From Neptunicella plasticusilytica (GTDB lineage Bacteria; Pseudomonadota; Gammaproteobacteria; Enterobacterales; Alteromonadaceae), in assembly GCF_047922965.1 (NCBI RefSeq), contig NZ_CP150481.1:2728001-2792000 (forward strand): a stretch of DNA of 64,000 nucleotides, given 5' to 3'. The translations under genes were made by a program, and so were the position numbers. This document shows, in pieces, positions 1 through 8,526 of the stretch. Position 1 is the first letter of the stretch. Each line of letters begins with the position of its first letter. The notes beneath the pieces were generated by a model, which saw nothing but the letters and a program-made list of their open reading frames with translations, was not told where the DNA came from and did no database searches.

Positions 1-800
1 AGTGCGGCAATCTCGTCAACCACCGCGTCGACGCTATCGAAATCTGTCACTTGCCTAATTTTGTCCTGATGCGGCTTGATATTGCCCTGAGGCAGTAACG
101 CCCGATGCTCCTGATGAAACTGGTGACACACATCAGTGAGTTTTTGATGATTCAGGCTTTGGGTCACACCCCATGAAATCTTCTGCATTTGCTCAATAAC
201 GTTTTGTTTATTCGACTGCGGAATAAAGTGATCGGCCAACTGAATATGCAGTGCATCCATGGCATTGATACTGGCTCCGGTGAGTCCCAAAAACAGTCCC
301 ACACCATCTGGCATACGGTTTAAAAACCAGCTGCCGCCTACATCAGGATATAGGCCGATGCTGATTTCGGGCATGGCGATACGGGAGCTTTCGGTTACGA
401 TACGATGGCTGGCACCACACAATAACCCCAGTCCTCCCCCCATCACAATGCCGTTTCCCCATACCACAAAGGGTTTGTGGTATGTATGGATTAGGTAATC
501 GAGACGATATTCTTCACTAAAAAAGGTTTCCACCGCGGTTGGAATACTATTCGGCTCCTTTTGCATCGCCTGATGCATGGCCACCACATCGCCACCGGCA
601 CAAAACGCCTTGTCACCTTCTCCATCAAGTATCACGGCAACAATATTGTCATCTTTTTGCCAGCTGAGCAGTTGCGGCATCAACAGACGGATCATATCCA
701 GATCCAGCGCATTGAGTGCCTTCACTTTATTTAATTTGGCGTAACCAATTTTTTTACCGTTATGCGTTTCCAGTTCTGAAAAGAGTACTTTATCTGGCAT
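1..800 (-). CDS. 3-hydroxyisobutyryl-CoA hydrolase (enoyl-CoA hydratase family), C-terminus cut by window edge
   Basis: The reading frame opens with ATG at 800 and runs without a stop off the left edge, giving about 266 residues of a protein normally near 370. It shows the crotonase-fold signature: a GDKAFCAGGD segment near residue 65 and a GNGIVMGGGLGL oxyanion-hole segment near residue 113. A later PEISIGLYPDVGG segment is typical of 3-hydroxyisobutyryl-CoA hydrolases and distinguishes them from ordinary hydratases. The family releases CoA from 3-hydroxyisobutyryl-CoA in valine degradation. It lies 8 bases downstream of an acyl-CoA dehydrogenase and mmsA on the same strand, so it is the third gene of a valine operon (ivdE in the nomenclature used for Shewanella). 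The start codon fits the family length. A generic enoyl-CoA hydratase is the alternative, but the context makes this unlikely. Confidence 0.88.
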   Translation of the reverse strand, partial: MPDKVLFSELETHNGKKIGYAKLNKVKALNALDLDMIRLLMPQLLSWQKDDNIVAVILDGEGDKAFCAGGDVVAMHQAMQKEPNSIPTAVETFFSEEYRLDYLIHTYHKPFVVWGNGIVMGGGLGLLCGASHRIVTESSRIAMPEISIGLYPDVGGSWFLNRMPDGVGLFLGLTGASINAMDALHIQLADHFIPQSNKQNVIEQMQKISWGVTQSLNHQKLTDVCHQFHQEHRALLPQGNIKPHQDKIRQVTDFDSVDAVVDEIAA

Positions 801-808
801 TGCTGTCC

Positions 809-1966
809 CTATAGTAAGTCGCCGGCGTCGGCAGATAACATCCTTCGACCAATGATCAGGCGCATAATTTCATTGGTACCTTCAAGAATTTGATGAACCC
901 GTACATCGCGCACATGACGTTCCAGCGGATACTCCTGGATATAGCCGTAGCCACCATGCAACTGCAGTGCTTCGTTACATACCTGAAAACCGATATCGGT
1001 GGCAAAACGTTTGGCCATAGCGCAGTAAGCAGTGGCTTCAGGATCCTTGTTATCCAGCTTAAACGCCGCCAAACGCACTAACTGGCGCGCCGCCACCAGT
1101 TCGGTGGCCATATCGGCCAGTTTGAATTGCAGGGCCTGGAATGCCGCAATGGGTTTACCAAACTGTTCTCGCTCCTGCATATAGTTTTTAGCTGTGTTGA
1201 GCGCCTGCTGGGCGGTGCCGATAGAACAGGTGGCGATATTGATTCGACCGCCGTCCAGCCCTTTCATAGCAAAAGTAAACCCCTGCCCCTCTTCGCCTAA
1301 TAAATGATCCAGCGGTACTTTGACGTCGTCAAAAGTTACCAAGCGGGTCGGTTGGGCATTCCAGCCCATTTTTTCTTCTGCTTTGCCGTAAATAATTCCG
1401 CCGGCATCAGCAGGAACGACAACCGCAGAAATCCCCTTGGGACCCGCTTCTCCGGTGCGCACCATCACCACCAGCACTTCGGTTTCACCGGCTCCGGAGA
1501 TAAACATTTTAGAGCCGTTAATCACATAGTGGTCACCGTCTTTAACGGCACTGGTACGTAAAGAGGCGGCGTCAGAACCGGAACCGGGCTCGGTCAGACA
1601 ATAAGACGCCAGTTTCTGCCCTGTTACCAGGTCGGGGCACCATTGTTGTTTTATGTTTTCGGTGCCCCAACTGGCAATCATCCAGGTGGCCATATTGTGA
1701 ATGGTCATCATTGCGGTAGTGGTGGTGCACCCCATCGATAACTGTTCAAAAATAATTGACGAATCAAGACGACTTAAGCCCAGTCCGCCGGCTTCTTCTG
1801 GCGCATACAAGCCGCAAAAACCCAGCTCCCCCGCTTTTTGAATCACGTCTTTAGGAAAATAATGTTCCCTGTCCCATTTTGCCGCATTGGGTGCCAGCTC
1901 CTGTTCGGCAAATTGGCGGGCAATATCAGCAAAAGCTTGTTGATCTTCAGTTAGATTAAAATTCAT
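809..1966 (-). CDS. acyl-CoA dehydrogenase, probably isobutyryl-CoA dehydrogenase
   Basis: This 385-residue protein is a full-length FAD-dependent acyl-CoA dehydrogenase. The FAD and substrate segment YCLTEPGSGSDAASL is present. The catalytic base is Glu362 in ILEGTNEIMR near the C-terminus, the usual position for short and medium-chain enzymes. The enzyme at 7324 instead has the isovaleryl-type arrangement. It sits between mmsA and 3-hydroxyisobutyryl-CoA hydrolase with gaps of 13 and 8 bases, so it should oxidise isobutyryl-CoA to methacrylyl-CoA (ACAD8 or ivdC role). That substrate is inferred from the operon. 2-Methylbutyryl-CoA from isoleucine is a plausible second substrate. Confidence 0.9.
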   Translation of the reverse strand: MNFNLTEDQQAFADIARQFAEQELAPNAAKWDREHYFPKDVIQKAGELGFCGLYAPEEAGGLGLSRLDSSIIFEQLSMGCTTTTAMMTIHNMATWMIASWGTENIKQQWCPDLVTGQKLASYCLTEPGSGSDAASLRTSAVKDGDHYVINGSKMFISGAGETEVLVVMVRTGEAGPKGISAVVVPADAGGIIYGKAEEKMGWNAQPTRLVTFDDVKVPLDHLLGEEGQGFTFAMKGLDGGRINIATCSIGTAQQALNTAKNYMQEREQFGKPIAAFQALQFKLADMATELVAARQLVRLAAFKLDNKDPEATAYCAMAKRFATDIGFQVCNEALQLHGGYGYIQEYPLERHVRDVRVHQILEGTNEIMRLIIGRRMLSADAGDLL

Positions 1967-1979
1967 CGCTGTATTTTCC

Positions 1980-3470
1980 TTAACCCAGGTTAATCGTCAG
2001 GTTAGGGCCGCTCGGGATATCATCTTCAAACCAGCGGGACGTGACGGTTTTAGTTTCGGTATAAAAACGGATGGCCTGCTTGCCATAGGCATGCAAATCA
2101 CCATAGAAAGAATTTTTCCAGCCGGTAAAGGAGAAGAACGGTAATGGCACCGGAATAGGGACATTAATCCCCACCTGCCCCACCTCAATCTCGTGCTGGT
2201 ATTTTCTGGCCGCCGCGCCATTGGCGGTAAAGATGGAAGTACCGTTACCGTAAGGGTTACGGTTAACCAGCGCGATGGCTTCTTCCAGTGTATCCACGCA
2301 CATACAGCACAGCACAGGACCAAAAATTTCTTGCTGATAGATGCTCATTTGTTCGGTGACGGAGCTAAACACCGTTGGCCCCACCCAATTGCCCTGTTCG
2401 TAACCGGCTAAACTGAAATCCGAACCGTCCACCAGACAATCGGCTCCCTGCTGCTTACCTTCGGCAATCAGCGACAATACTTTGGCTTTGGCTTGCGGAC
2501 TGATTAAGGGGCCGAATCCGGCCTTGTCATCATTCCACAATCCGGGTTTCACTTTGGCGATTTCACTGGCCAGCTCTTCAATCCACTGTTTTGAGTCGCC
2601 AACAAATACCGCTACCGAAATCGCCATACAACGCTGTCCTGCGGCACCTACACTGGAGCCCACCAGATTATTAATCACCTGGGCTTTGTTGGCGTCCGGC
2701 ATAATCACCGAATGATTTTTAGCCCCGGCAAAACACTGGGCACGCTTCATATTATCAGTGGCCGTTTTATAAATATGCTGGCCGACCGGCACCGAACCGA
2801 CAAATGACACCGCCTTGATATCTTCATGCGTCAGCAGAGTATTAACCTGATCCTTGCCGCCATGCACTACATTCAGCACTCCTTTGGGGCAGCCTGCTTC
2901 AATAAACAGTTCAGCCAGACGGGTAGGTGTCATCGGGTCTTGTTCAGAAGGTTTAAGCACAAAGGTATTCCCGCAGGCAATGGCTAACGGATACATCCAC
3001 AGCGGGATCATGGCGGGAAAATTAAACGGGGTAATCCCGGCGCACACGCCCAAAGGCTGGATAAAACTGCTGGTATCAATCCCGCGAGCGACGTTTTCAA
3101 CCGTCTCGCCCATCATCAATGCCGGTACGTTAGCAGCCTGTTCGACTACTTCAATGCCACGCCACACATCGCCTTTGGCATCAGCAAAGGTTTTACCGGT
3201 TTCCTGGCTGAGAATTTCGGCCACTTCATCATGATGTTGTTTGAGTAAATGCTGATAACGCATCATCACCCGCGCGCGTTCGGAAACCGGCACTTCACGC
3301 CAGTCATTAAAGGCGCTTTTGGCACTGGCGATCGCGGCCTGCATCTCGGTATCGGTGGCGCAAGGCACTTTGGCAATCACGTCATTGTTAGCCGGGTTAG
3401 TCAAATCGATATGTTGACTGGATGTTGATGTCTGAAACTGACCATCAATTAATAACGGAATATTTTTCAT
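1980..3470 (-). CDS. mmsA: CoA-acylating methylmalonate-semialdehyde dehydrogenase
   Basis: The 496-residue length and sequence match MmsA. It is an aldehyde dehydrogenase that converts (methyl)malonate semialdehyde, CoA and NAD+ to propionyl- or acetyl-CoA, the last steps of valine degradation. The nucleophilic Cys is in GAAGQRCMAISVAVF near residue 280. The PIPVPLPFFSFTGWKNSF segment near residue 450 is a hallmark of this subfamily, replacing the generic dehydrogenase C-terminus. It is the first gene of the leftward valine operon. A LiuR-like palindrome lies 77 bases upstream of its start, which suggests shared control with the leucine genes. Nothing is broken or missing. Confidence 0.96.
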   Translation of the reverse strand: MKNIPLLIDGQFQTSTSSQHIDLTNPANNDVIAKVPCATDTEMQAAIASAKSAFNDWREVPVSERARVMMRYQHLLKQHHDEVAEILSQETGKTFADAKGDVWRGIEVVEQAANVPALMMGETVENVARGIDTSSFIQPLGVCAGITPFNFPAMIPLWMYPLAIACGNTFVLKPSEQDPMTPTRLAELFIEAGCPKGVLNVVHGGKDQVNTLLTHEDIKAVSFVGSVPVGQHIYKTATDNMKRAQCFAGAKNHSVIMPDANKAQVINNLVGSSVGAAGQRCMAISVAVFVGDSKQWIEELASEIAKVKPGLWNDDKAGFGPLISPQAKAKVLSLIAEGKQQGADCLVDGSDFSLAGYEQGNWVGPTVFSSVTEQMSIYQQEIFGPVLCCMCVDTLEEAIALVNRNPYGNGTSIFTANGAAARKYQHEIEVGQVGINVPIPVPLPFFSFTGWKNSFYGDLHAYGKQAIRFYTETKTVTSRWFEDDIPSGPNLTINLG

Positions 3471-3546
3471 AGGGTATCCACTTTTATTTTTTACGACTTG
3501 TTATCAAGTCCATAGCTATTGCCATTACATTAACAAACTTTTTACT

Positions 3547-3562
3547 TTAACGTTAACGTTAA
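3547..3562. promoter_or_regulatory. LiuR-like operator upstream of mmsA
   Basis: TTAACGTTAACGTTAA is a perfect 16-base palindrome in the divergent region between mmsA and the receiver-TPR gene. It resembles the TTACGTAAACGTAAAG site in front of liuR at 6836. LiuR is known as the MerR-type regulator of branched-chain amino-acid degradation in gammaproteobacteria, so this is its likely site for the valine operon. The assignment rests on similarity of the two sites only. Confidence 0.6.
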
Positions 3563-3738
3563 GGTCAAATAAATTTCAATCTAACTGAGCAGTCGCTGTA
3601 CATAATTGTTAACCCTAGAGTCACAGTTTGCCGATCAGGGTGAATTTGTATAAACAAAAGTTCATTAATGAAGTTATTTATTGGTATTATCCATTCATAG
3701 TTGTCAGTTCGCCGCAAAAAGGAAGCTAAACGAGATAC

Positions 3739-5445
3739 ATGGGTATAGAGCATATAAATGTAGCGATTGTTGAAGATAACGGTGTTGCCCGTATCAACCT
3801 GCGCAACCATCTGCTGGGAATGGGGTTTGTCGATATCGGTTGCTACAGTCAGGGACGAGAACTCAGAAACGCGCTGCGCAAGCGTTCATTTCATCTGGTG
3901 CTGATGGATTTCCATTTGGGGCCAGACAAAAATGGCGTTGAGGTCATCCAGGAGTTGCAGCAATCAGGTGCACTCAAACCCTCGACTGCGGTGATCTTTT
4001 TAACCGCTGACAGCGTACCGATGGTGCTGGGACAGATCGTCGATATTCATCCCGATGTAGTGATCCTCAAGCCCTATACCATCCGCAATCTCGAAAAAGC
4101 AGTGATCCATACCCTGCAATTCCGCGAGGCGTTGCGTCCGGTATTCCGGGAAATGGATCATAAAAAATATGCTAGGGCGCTGGCACTACTGGAAGAAGTG
4201 ATTGCCAGCAAAAAACTGACTAAAAGCGGCACCGCGCTCACCAAATTGCGTGGCAGACTGATGATCCAGGCGGGCCAGTTCAAACGGGCAACTGCGCTAT
4301 ATCAGCAAATTTTAAAAGCCTCGGATAAAGTAGTTTGGGCGCAATGGGGACTGGTACTCAGTCGCTATATGGCCGGTGATATAGAAGGCAGTGAAGCCGA
4401 TCTGGAAAATATGCTTAACACCCATATGACCAAAGATAAAGCCTGTGAATGGCTAACCCGGATCAATATCAAGAAAACCGAGTATCAGCGGGCCCAAGGC
4501 TTTATCGATATGATCCGCGAGGGCGACTTGTCGATCTCTGCGGCACGTTTAAAAGTGCATCTTTGCCAGGTTCAGGACAACATGCAGGATGCCATTGCCC
4601 TGCTGGAGAAAAAGCGTGAATCCAATCGTAATTCCAGAGATCGCTTTGCCGAGCTCACTATGGATCTGGCACGCTGTCATTTGATGGTGGCAGAAAAGTC
4701 TACCGACAGGGAAAGAGATAATGCCATCAAATCAGCGCGCATGCTGATTGGTAGCGCCAGCCGCCGCGCCGTAGACGAAGAACTCAGTCTCAAGCGCAAT
4801 TATATGAGCGCACTGGTGGCGGTGCTCGAAGGTGAAGAAGAAAAAGCCTTAGATATCCTTAAACAGGACGGCATGATGGAGTTTGAAAATGCCGATGTTG
4901 CAATGTTGGCCGATGCAGCGAGTGCCTGGATGGGCGTCGGTGAAAGCAATATCGCTTCGGAAATCATGCAGGAATGCGAATCGAGAATGGCCCAACTACA
5001 AGACGAAAATGAAAAAGTGGTGTCATCACTTATGATCCTCAAAAATGAGGAAGCCATGGGTGATAAGAAAACTCGCGCACTGGACTTTAATAAGGCCGGA
5101 ATGGCATTACTCAATAAGGGCAAGTTTGCTGAAGCCACCGATGATTTCTACCAGGCGCATATTCTGTTTCCCAAAGAACCCGCATTTCTAATCAACTTGT
5201 TGCAATGCATGGTCGAAGCGAAGACAGCCCAACATAAGAAAGTCAGCTCAATCGATATCTTCCGTAAATTACAAGAATTCAAACTGTCTGACGCCAACCA
5301 GAAACGCTTTAACGATATTAAAGTCAAATTGCAGGCAGATATAAAAATTCATCGCCCCGCTCCTGTTAAAGAAAAGAGCCAGGAAACGCACGAACAGAAT
5401 GACAAAGCGCTATCACAGGCTCAATTGCTTTCCGGCAAAACCTGA
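3739..5445 (+). CDS. response regulator with CheY-like receiver and tetratricopeptide repeats
   Basis: The 568-residue protein begins with a complete receiver domain (residues about 8-125). It has the acidic pair in IVEDN, phosphoacceptor Asp57 in LVLMDFHLG, Thr89 and Lys111 in VILKPYT. The rest is alpha-helical with TPR-like repeats, for example around residues 155-230 and again near 450-480 (FNKAGMALLNKGKFAEATDDF). There is no DNA-binding or enzymatic output domain, so it probably acts by protein-protein contacts. Proteins of this architecture occur in Vibrio, Shewanella and Alteromonas, but I know of no firm function. It diverges from mmsA and has no histidine kinase beside it. The ATG at 3739 is supported because the receiver begins within eight residues. 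Confidence 0.9.
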   Translation: MGIEHINVAIVEDNGVARINLRNHLLGMGFVDIGCYSQGRELRNALRKRSFHLVLMDFHLGPDKNGVEVIQELQQSGALKPSTAVIFLTADSVPMVLGQIVDIHPDVVILKPYTIRNLEKAVIHTLQFREALRPVFREMDHKKYARALALLEEVIASKKLTKSGTALTKLRGRLMIQAGQFKRATALYQQILKASDKVVWAQWGLVLSRYMAGDIEGSEADLENMLNTHMTKDKACEWLTRINIKKTEYQRAQGFIDMIREGDLSISAARLKVHLCQVQDNMQDAIALLEKKRESNRNSRDRFAELTMDLARCHLMVAEKSTDRERDNAIKSARMLIGSASRRAVDEELSLKRNYMSALVAVLEGEEEKALDILKQDGMMEFENADVAMLADAASAWMGVGESNIASEIMQECESRMAQLQDENEKVVSSLMILKNEEAMGDKKTRALDFNKAGMALLNKGKFAEATDDFYQAHILFPKEPAFLINLLQCMVEAKTAQHKKVSSIDIFRKLQEFKLSDANQKRFNDIKVKLQADIKIHRPAPVKEKSQETHEQNDKALSQAQLLSGKT

Positions 5446-5497
5446 CCGGAAAGCCATTTAAATTACAACGACACTTCTTATCGCGAGTTCAGGTTAC

Positions 5498-6676
5498 TTA
5501 ATCAAGCATTTCCACTGCCAGCGCAGTCGCTTCACCACCACCGATACACAATGATGCCACCCCTTTTTTCAATCCCTTTAATTTAAGGGCATGAATCAAT
5601 GTCACCAATATTCTGGCACCTGAGGCGCCAATAGGATGACCCAGAGCACAGGCGCCACCATGAATATTCACTTTCGACTCATCCAGTTGTAGTTGACGTA
5701 TTGCTAACATGGTGACCATGGCGAAAGCTTCATTAATTTCAAACAGATCCACGTCGGCCGTTGACCAACCCGCTTTTTGCAGTAATTTCTGCATCGCGCC
5801 GACCGGCGCCACGGTAAAGTTTTCCGGTTCAATCGAGTGTGTGGCATGCGCGACAATACGCGCCAATGGCACAAGCCCAAGCTCACGCGCTCTGGATTCA
5901 GACATCACCAGTAATGCCGCGGCACCATCAGAAATGGAACTGGAATTGGCCGCGGTGATGGTCCCGTCTTTTTTGAACGCCGGACGTAATCCCGGAATTT
6001 TCTCCGGCATCGCATTATCCGGACCTTCATCGGTATTCACTTCAAGCTGGCCCTTGCGGGTCTGAATAGTGACTGGCGTAATTTCGGCATCAAACGCGCC
6101 CTGCTCGATAGCTTGTTTGGCTTTGGAGAGTGAACCTAGCGCAAATTCATCCATTTGCTCGCGCCCTATTCCTTCTGCATCAGCAGTACCCTGGGCAAAA
6201 CAGCCCATGGCTTTACCGTCATAGGCATTTTCCAGTCCATCCAGCATCATATGATCCAGTGTCTGGCCGTGTCCCATGCGATATCCACCACGGGCCTTGG
6301 GTAATAAATACGGCGCGTTGCTCATGCTTTCCATACCACCGGCAATCACAGTTTCAACACTACCTGCCTTAATCAAATCATGCGCCAGCATCACTGCTTT
6401 AAGCCCCGAACCACATACCTTGTTAATAGTGGTAACGCCTGCAGATAACGGCAAACCTGCCGCTATGGCAGCCTGTCGGGCCGGTGACTGCCCTAGTCCC
6501 GCAGGTAATACACAACCCATAATGACCTCATCAACCAGCACATTATTTTTATCCTGGATCGCGGCCTGGATCGCATTAGCACCGAGTTGGGTGGCCGTTA
6601 AGGGTGACAAGCTGCCCATAAAGCTACCCATAGGAGTGCGCTTGGCACTGACAATCACTACTGAATCTTGTTGCAT
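5498..6676 (-). CDS. acetyl-CoA C-acetyltransferase (thiolase)
   Basis: This 392-residue biosynthetic-type thiolase interconverts two acetyl-CoA and acetoacetyl-CoA plus CoA. The acyl-accepting Cys88 is in NKVCGSGLKAV, the catalytic His is in GGACALGHPIGASG near residue 347, and the second Cys377 is in SLCIGGGEA. It diverges from liuR across a 180-base region with LiuR-like palindromes. The acetoacetate released by HMG-CoA lyase (end of the leucine operon), once activated, would be cleaved here. The same applies to acetoacetate from the 3-hydroxybutyrate dehydrogenase at 51019. It would be called atoB or phaA in other genomes; I leave the symbol open. Confidence 0.94.
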   Translation of the reverse strand: MQQDSVVIVSAKRTPMGSFMGSLSPLTATQLGANAIQAAIQDKNNVLVDEVIMGCVLPAGLGQSPARQAAIAAGLPLSAGVTTINKVCGSGLKAVMLAHDLIKAGSVETVIAGGMESMSNAPYLLPKARGGYRMGHGQTLDHMMLDGLENAYDGKAMGCFAQGTADAEGIGREQMDEFALGSLSKAKQAIEQGAFDAEITPVTIQTRKGQLEVNTDEGPDNAMPEKIPGLRPAFKKDGTITAANSSSISDGAAALLVMSESRARELGLVPLARIVAHATHSIEPENFTVAPVGAMQKLLQKAGWSTADVDLFEINEAFAMVTMLAIRQLQLDESKVNIHGGACALGHPIGASGARILVTLIHALKLKGLKKGVASLCIGGGEATALAVEMLD

Positions 6677-6790
6677 AATCTGGAATCCTGAAATTTAAAG
6701 GGTCTAATCTAAAGCCAAACACAACACTTTGATATACAACCAACGTACAGCTTTGTGAACGACAACTCGAAAAATGACCAAAAAGTTATG

Positions 6791-6822
6791 TTGACGGTTA
6801 ACTAAGGTTACTTTACCTTTAC
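6791..6822 (+). promoter_or_regulatory. possible liuR promoter
   Basis: TTGACG at 6791-6796 is a good -35 element. A spacer of 17 bases leads to the weak -10-like TACCTT at 6814-6819. It lies just ahead of the second palindrome and about 40 bases before the liuR start. The placement is reasonable but the -10 is poor. Confidence 0.35.
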
Positions 6823-6830
6823 GTTAACCT
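6811..6830. promoter_or_regulatory. degenerate LiuR-like half-site region
   Basis: CTTTACCTTTACGTTAACCT contains the TTTACGTTAA core of the LiuR motif but is not fully palindromic. It overlaps the proposed liuR -10 region, a place where a MerR-family repressor could act on either divergent promoter. Confidence 0.4.
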
Positions 6831-6835
6831 AACAC

Positions 6836-6851
6836 TTACGTAAACGTAAAG
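6836..6851. promoter_or_regulatory. LiuR operator in front of liuR
   Basis: TTACGTAAACGTAAAG is a near-palindrome ending 5 bases before the liuR ATG at 6857. It matches the type of motif described for LiuR. Its overlap with the translation start region suggests autoregulation of the liu operon. Confidence 0.65.
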
Positions 6852-6856
6852 TAATT

Positions 6857-7252
6857 ATGACTGAACAACAAACATACAGCATTGGCGAGCTGGCAAAAGA
6901 ATTTGACATTACCACCCGTTCAATTCGTTTTTACGAGGAACAGGGATTACTCAATCCCATGCGCAATGGACAAAACCGCATCTACAACAAAAAAGATCGG
7001 GTACGCCTCAAACTGATCATGCGCGGCAAACGCTTGGGCTTTTCACTGGCCGAAACCAAAACCCTGTTTAATTTGTACGACAGCCACGAAAACTCGGCCG
7101 CACAATTACAGGCCATGCTAGCTATGACCCATGAAAAACGGGCCATACTCAATCAGCAGCTGGAAGATATCAATCTGTTAATGACCGAGCTGGACGAAGT
7201 AGAACAGCGCTGTCGCGAAGATTTATCCGAGCTTGAAGCAGAAAACGTGTAG
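6857..7252 (+). CDS. liuR: MerR-family regulator of leucine/isovalerate degradation
   Basis: The 131-residue protein has an N-terminal MerR winged helix: SIGELAKEFDITTRSIRFYE at residues 8-27, then the GLLNP wing and RIYNKKDR. The dimerisation coiled coil runs from about residue 80 to 125. It lacks the metal-binding cysteines of CueR or ZntR; the single Cys near residue 116 has no partner. As first gene of the liu operon it is LiuR, which senses a pathway intermediate and controls branched-chain amino-acid catabolism. The operator-like sequences upstream of liuR and mmsA fit this role. The start directly abuts the operator. Confidence 0.92.
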   Translation: MTEQQTYSIGELAKEFDITTRSIRFYEEQGLLNPMRNGQNRIYNKKDRVRLKLIMRGKRLGFSLAETKTLFNLYDSHENSAAQLQAMLAMTHEKRAILNQQLEDINLLMTELDEVEQRCREDLSELEAENV

Positions 7253-7323
7253 CACAACCAGACTAAGGTTAAATGGCTAGCCGTCAGATTTATGAACACG
7301 AATCCAATATCAGGACTAATAAT

Positions 7324-8493
7324 ATGAATACCTCTTACCCTACATTAAATTTTAACCTTGGCGATGATGTTGATATGTTGCGCGAGCACGTGTATGCCTT
7401 CGCCCAAGGCGAAGTCGCTCCATTAGCCGAGTCTGCCGATATAGACAACGCCTTTCCCAACCAGCTTTGGCCGAAGTTGGGTGAAATGGGCTTACTGGGT
7501 GTGACTGTTTCTGAACAATATGGCGGTGCCGATATGGGCTATTTGGCTCATGTGGTAGCAATGGAAGAAATCAGTCGTGCATCTGCCGGTATCGGTCTGA
7601 GCTACGGCGCCCATTCCAATTTATGTGTCAACCAGATTTACCGTAACGGTAATGATGCCCAGCGTGAAAAATATCTGCCTAAATTAATTAGCGGTGAACA
7701 TATTGGCGCACTGGCAATGAGTGAACCTAATGCCGGCTCCGATGTGGTCAGTATGAAACTCAAAGCCGAACGTAAGGGCGATCATTATGTGTTAAACGGC
7801 AATAAAATGTGGATCACCAATGGTCCCGATGCGCATACTTTTGTGATCTACGCCAAAACGGATCCGCAAGGCGGCTCACGCGGGATCAGCGCCTTTATCG
7901 TCGAAAAAGGCACGCCCGGATTCAGTCAGGCGCAAAAACTCGACAAACTGGGCATGCGCTCCTCCAACACCTGCGAACTGGTATTTGATAACTGCAAAGT
8001 CCCGACCGAAAACCTGATGGGTAACGAAGGTGATGGAGTTAAAATTCTGATGAGTGGCCTGGACTACGAACGTGTGGTGTTATCCGGCGGTTCATTAGGC
8101 ATTATGCAAGCCTGTATGGACGCGGTAGTGCCTTATATTCATGATCGTAAACAGTTTGGCCAGTCTATCGGTGAATTCCAGCTTGTTCAGGGCAAGGTCG
8201 CTGATATGTATACCCAGATGAATGCCGCTCGTGCCTATGTTTATACTGTTGCCAAGTCCTGTGATCGCGGTGAAACCACCCGTAAAGATGCTGCAGGTGC
8301 TATTTTGTATGCGGCGGAGCTGGCCACCAAAATGGCGCTGGATGCCATCCAGCTACTAGGCGGTAATGGTTATATCAACGAATTTCCCACCGGGCGCTTA
8401 CTACGCGATGCCAAATTGTATGAAATTGGTGCCGGCACCTCGGAAATACGTCGTATGTTGATTGGTCGCGAACTATTTAACCAGTCTCGCTAA
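7324..8493 (+). CDS. liuA: isovaleryl-CoA dehydrogenase
   Basis: I prefer the ATG at 7324 (389 residues, the family length), preceded by CAGGA at a good distance. An in-frame ATG at 7273 would add 17 residues of no family character. The protein is an FAD acyl-CoA dehydrogenase. At the usual catalytic-Glu position it has GAGTSEIRR with no Glu, and it carries Glu in LDYERVVLSGG instead. That swap is characteristic of isovaleryl-CoA dehydrogenases, so the substrate call can be read directly from the sequence. It converts isovaleryl-CoA to 3-methylcrotonyl-CoA, the first committed step of the operon's pathway, passing electrons to ETF. Confidence 0.96.
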   Translation: MNTSYPTLNFNLGDDVDMLREHVYAFAQGEVAPLAESADIDNAFPNQLWPKLGEMGLLGVTVSEQYGGADMGYLAHVVAMEEISRASAGIGLSYGAHSNLCVNQIYRNGNDAQREKYLPKLISGEHIGALAMSEPNAGSDVVSMKLKAERKGDHYVLNGNKMWITNGPDAHTFVIYAKTDPQGGSRGISAFIVEKGTPGFSQAQKLDKLGMRSSNTCELVFDNCKVPTENLMGNEGDGVKILMSGLDYERVVLSGGSLGIMQACMDAVVPYIHDRKQFGQSIGEFQLVQGKVADMYTQMNAARAYVYTVAKSCDRGETTRKDAAGAILYAAELATKMALDAIQLLGGNGYINEFPTGRLLRDAKLYEIGAGTSEIRRMLIGRELFNQSR

Positions 8494-8526
8494 GTAATTC
8501 TGACTGCGTTCAGTAAGGAAATTTTT

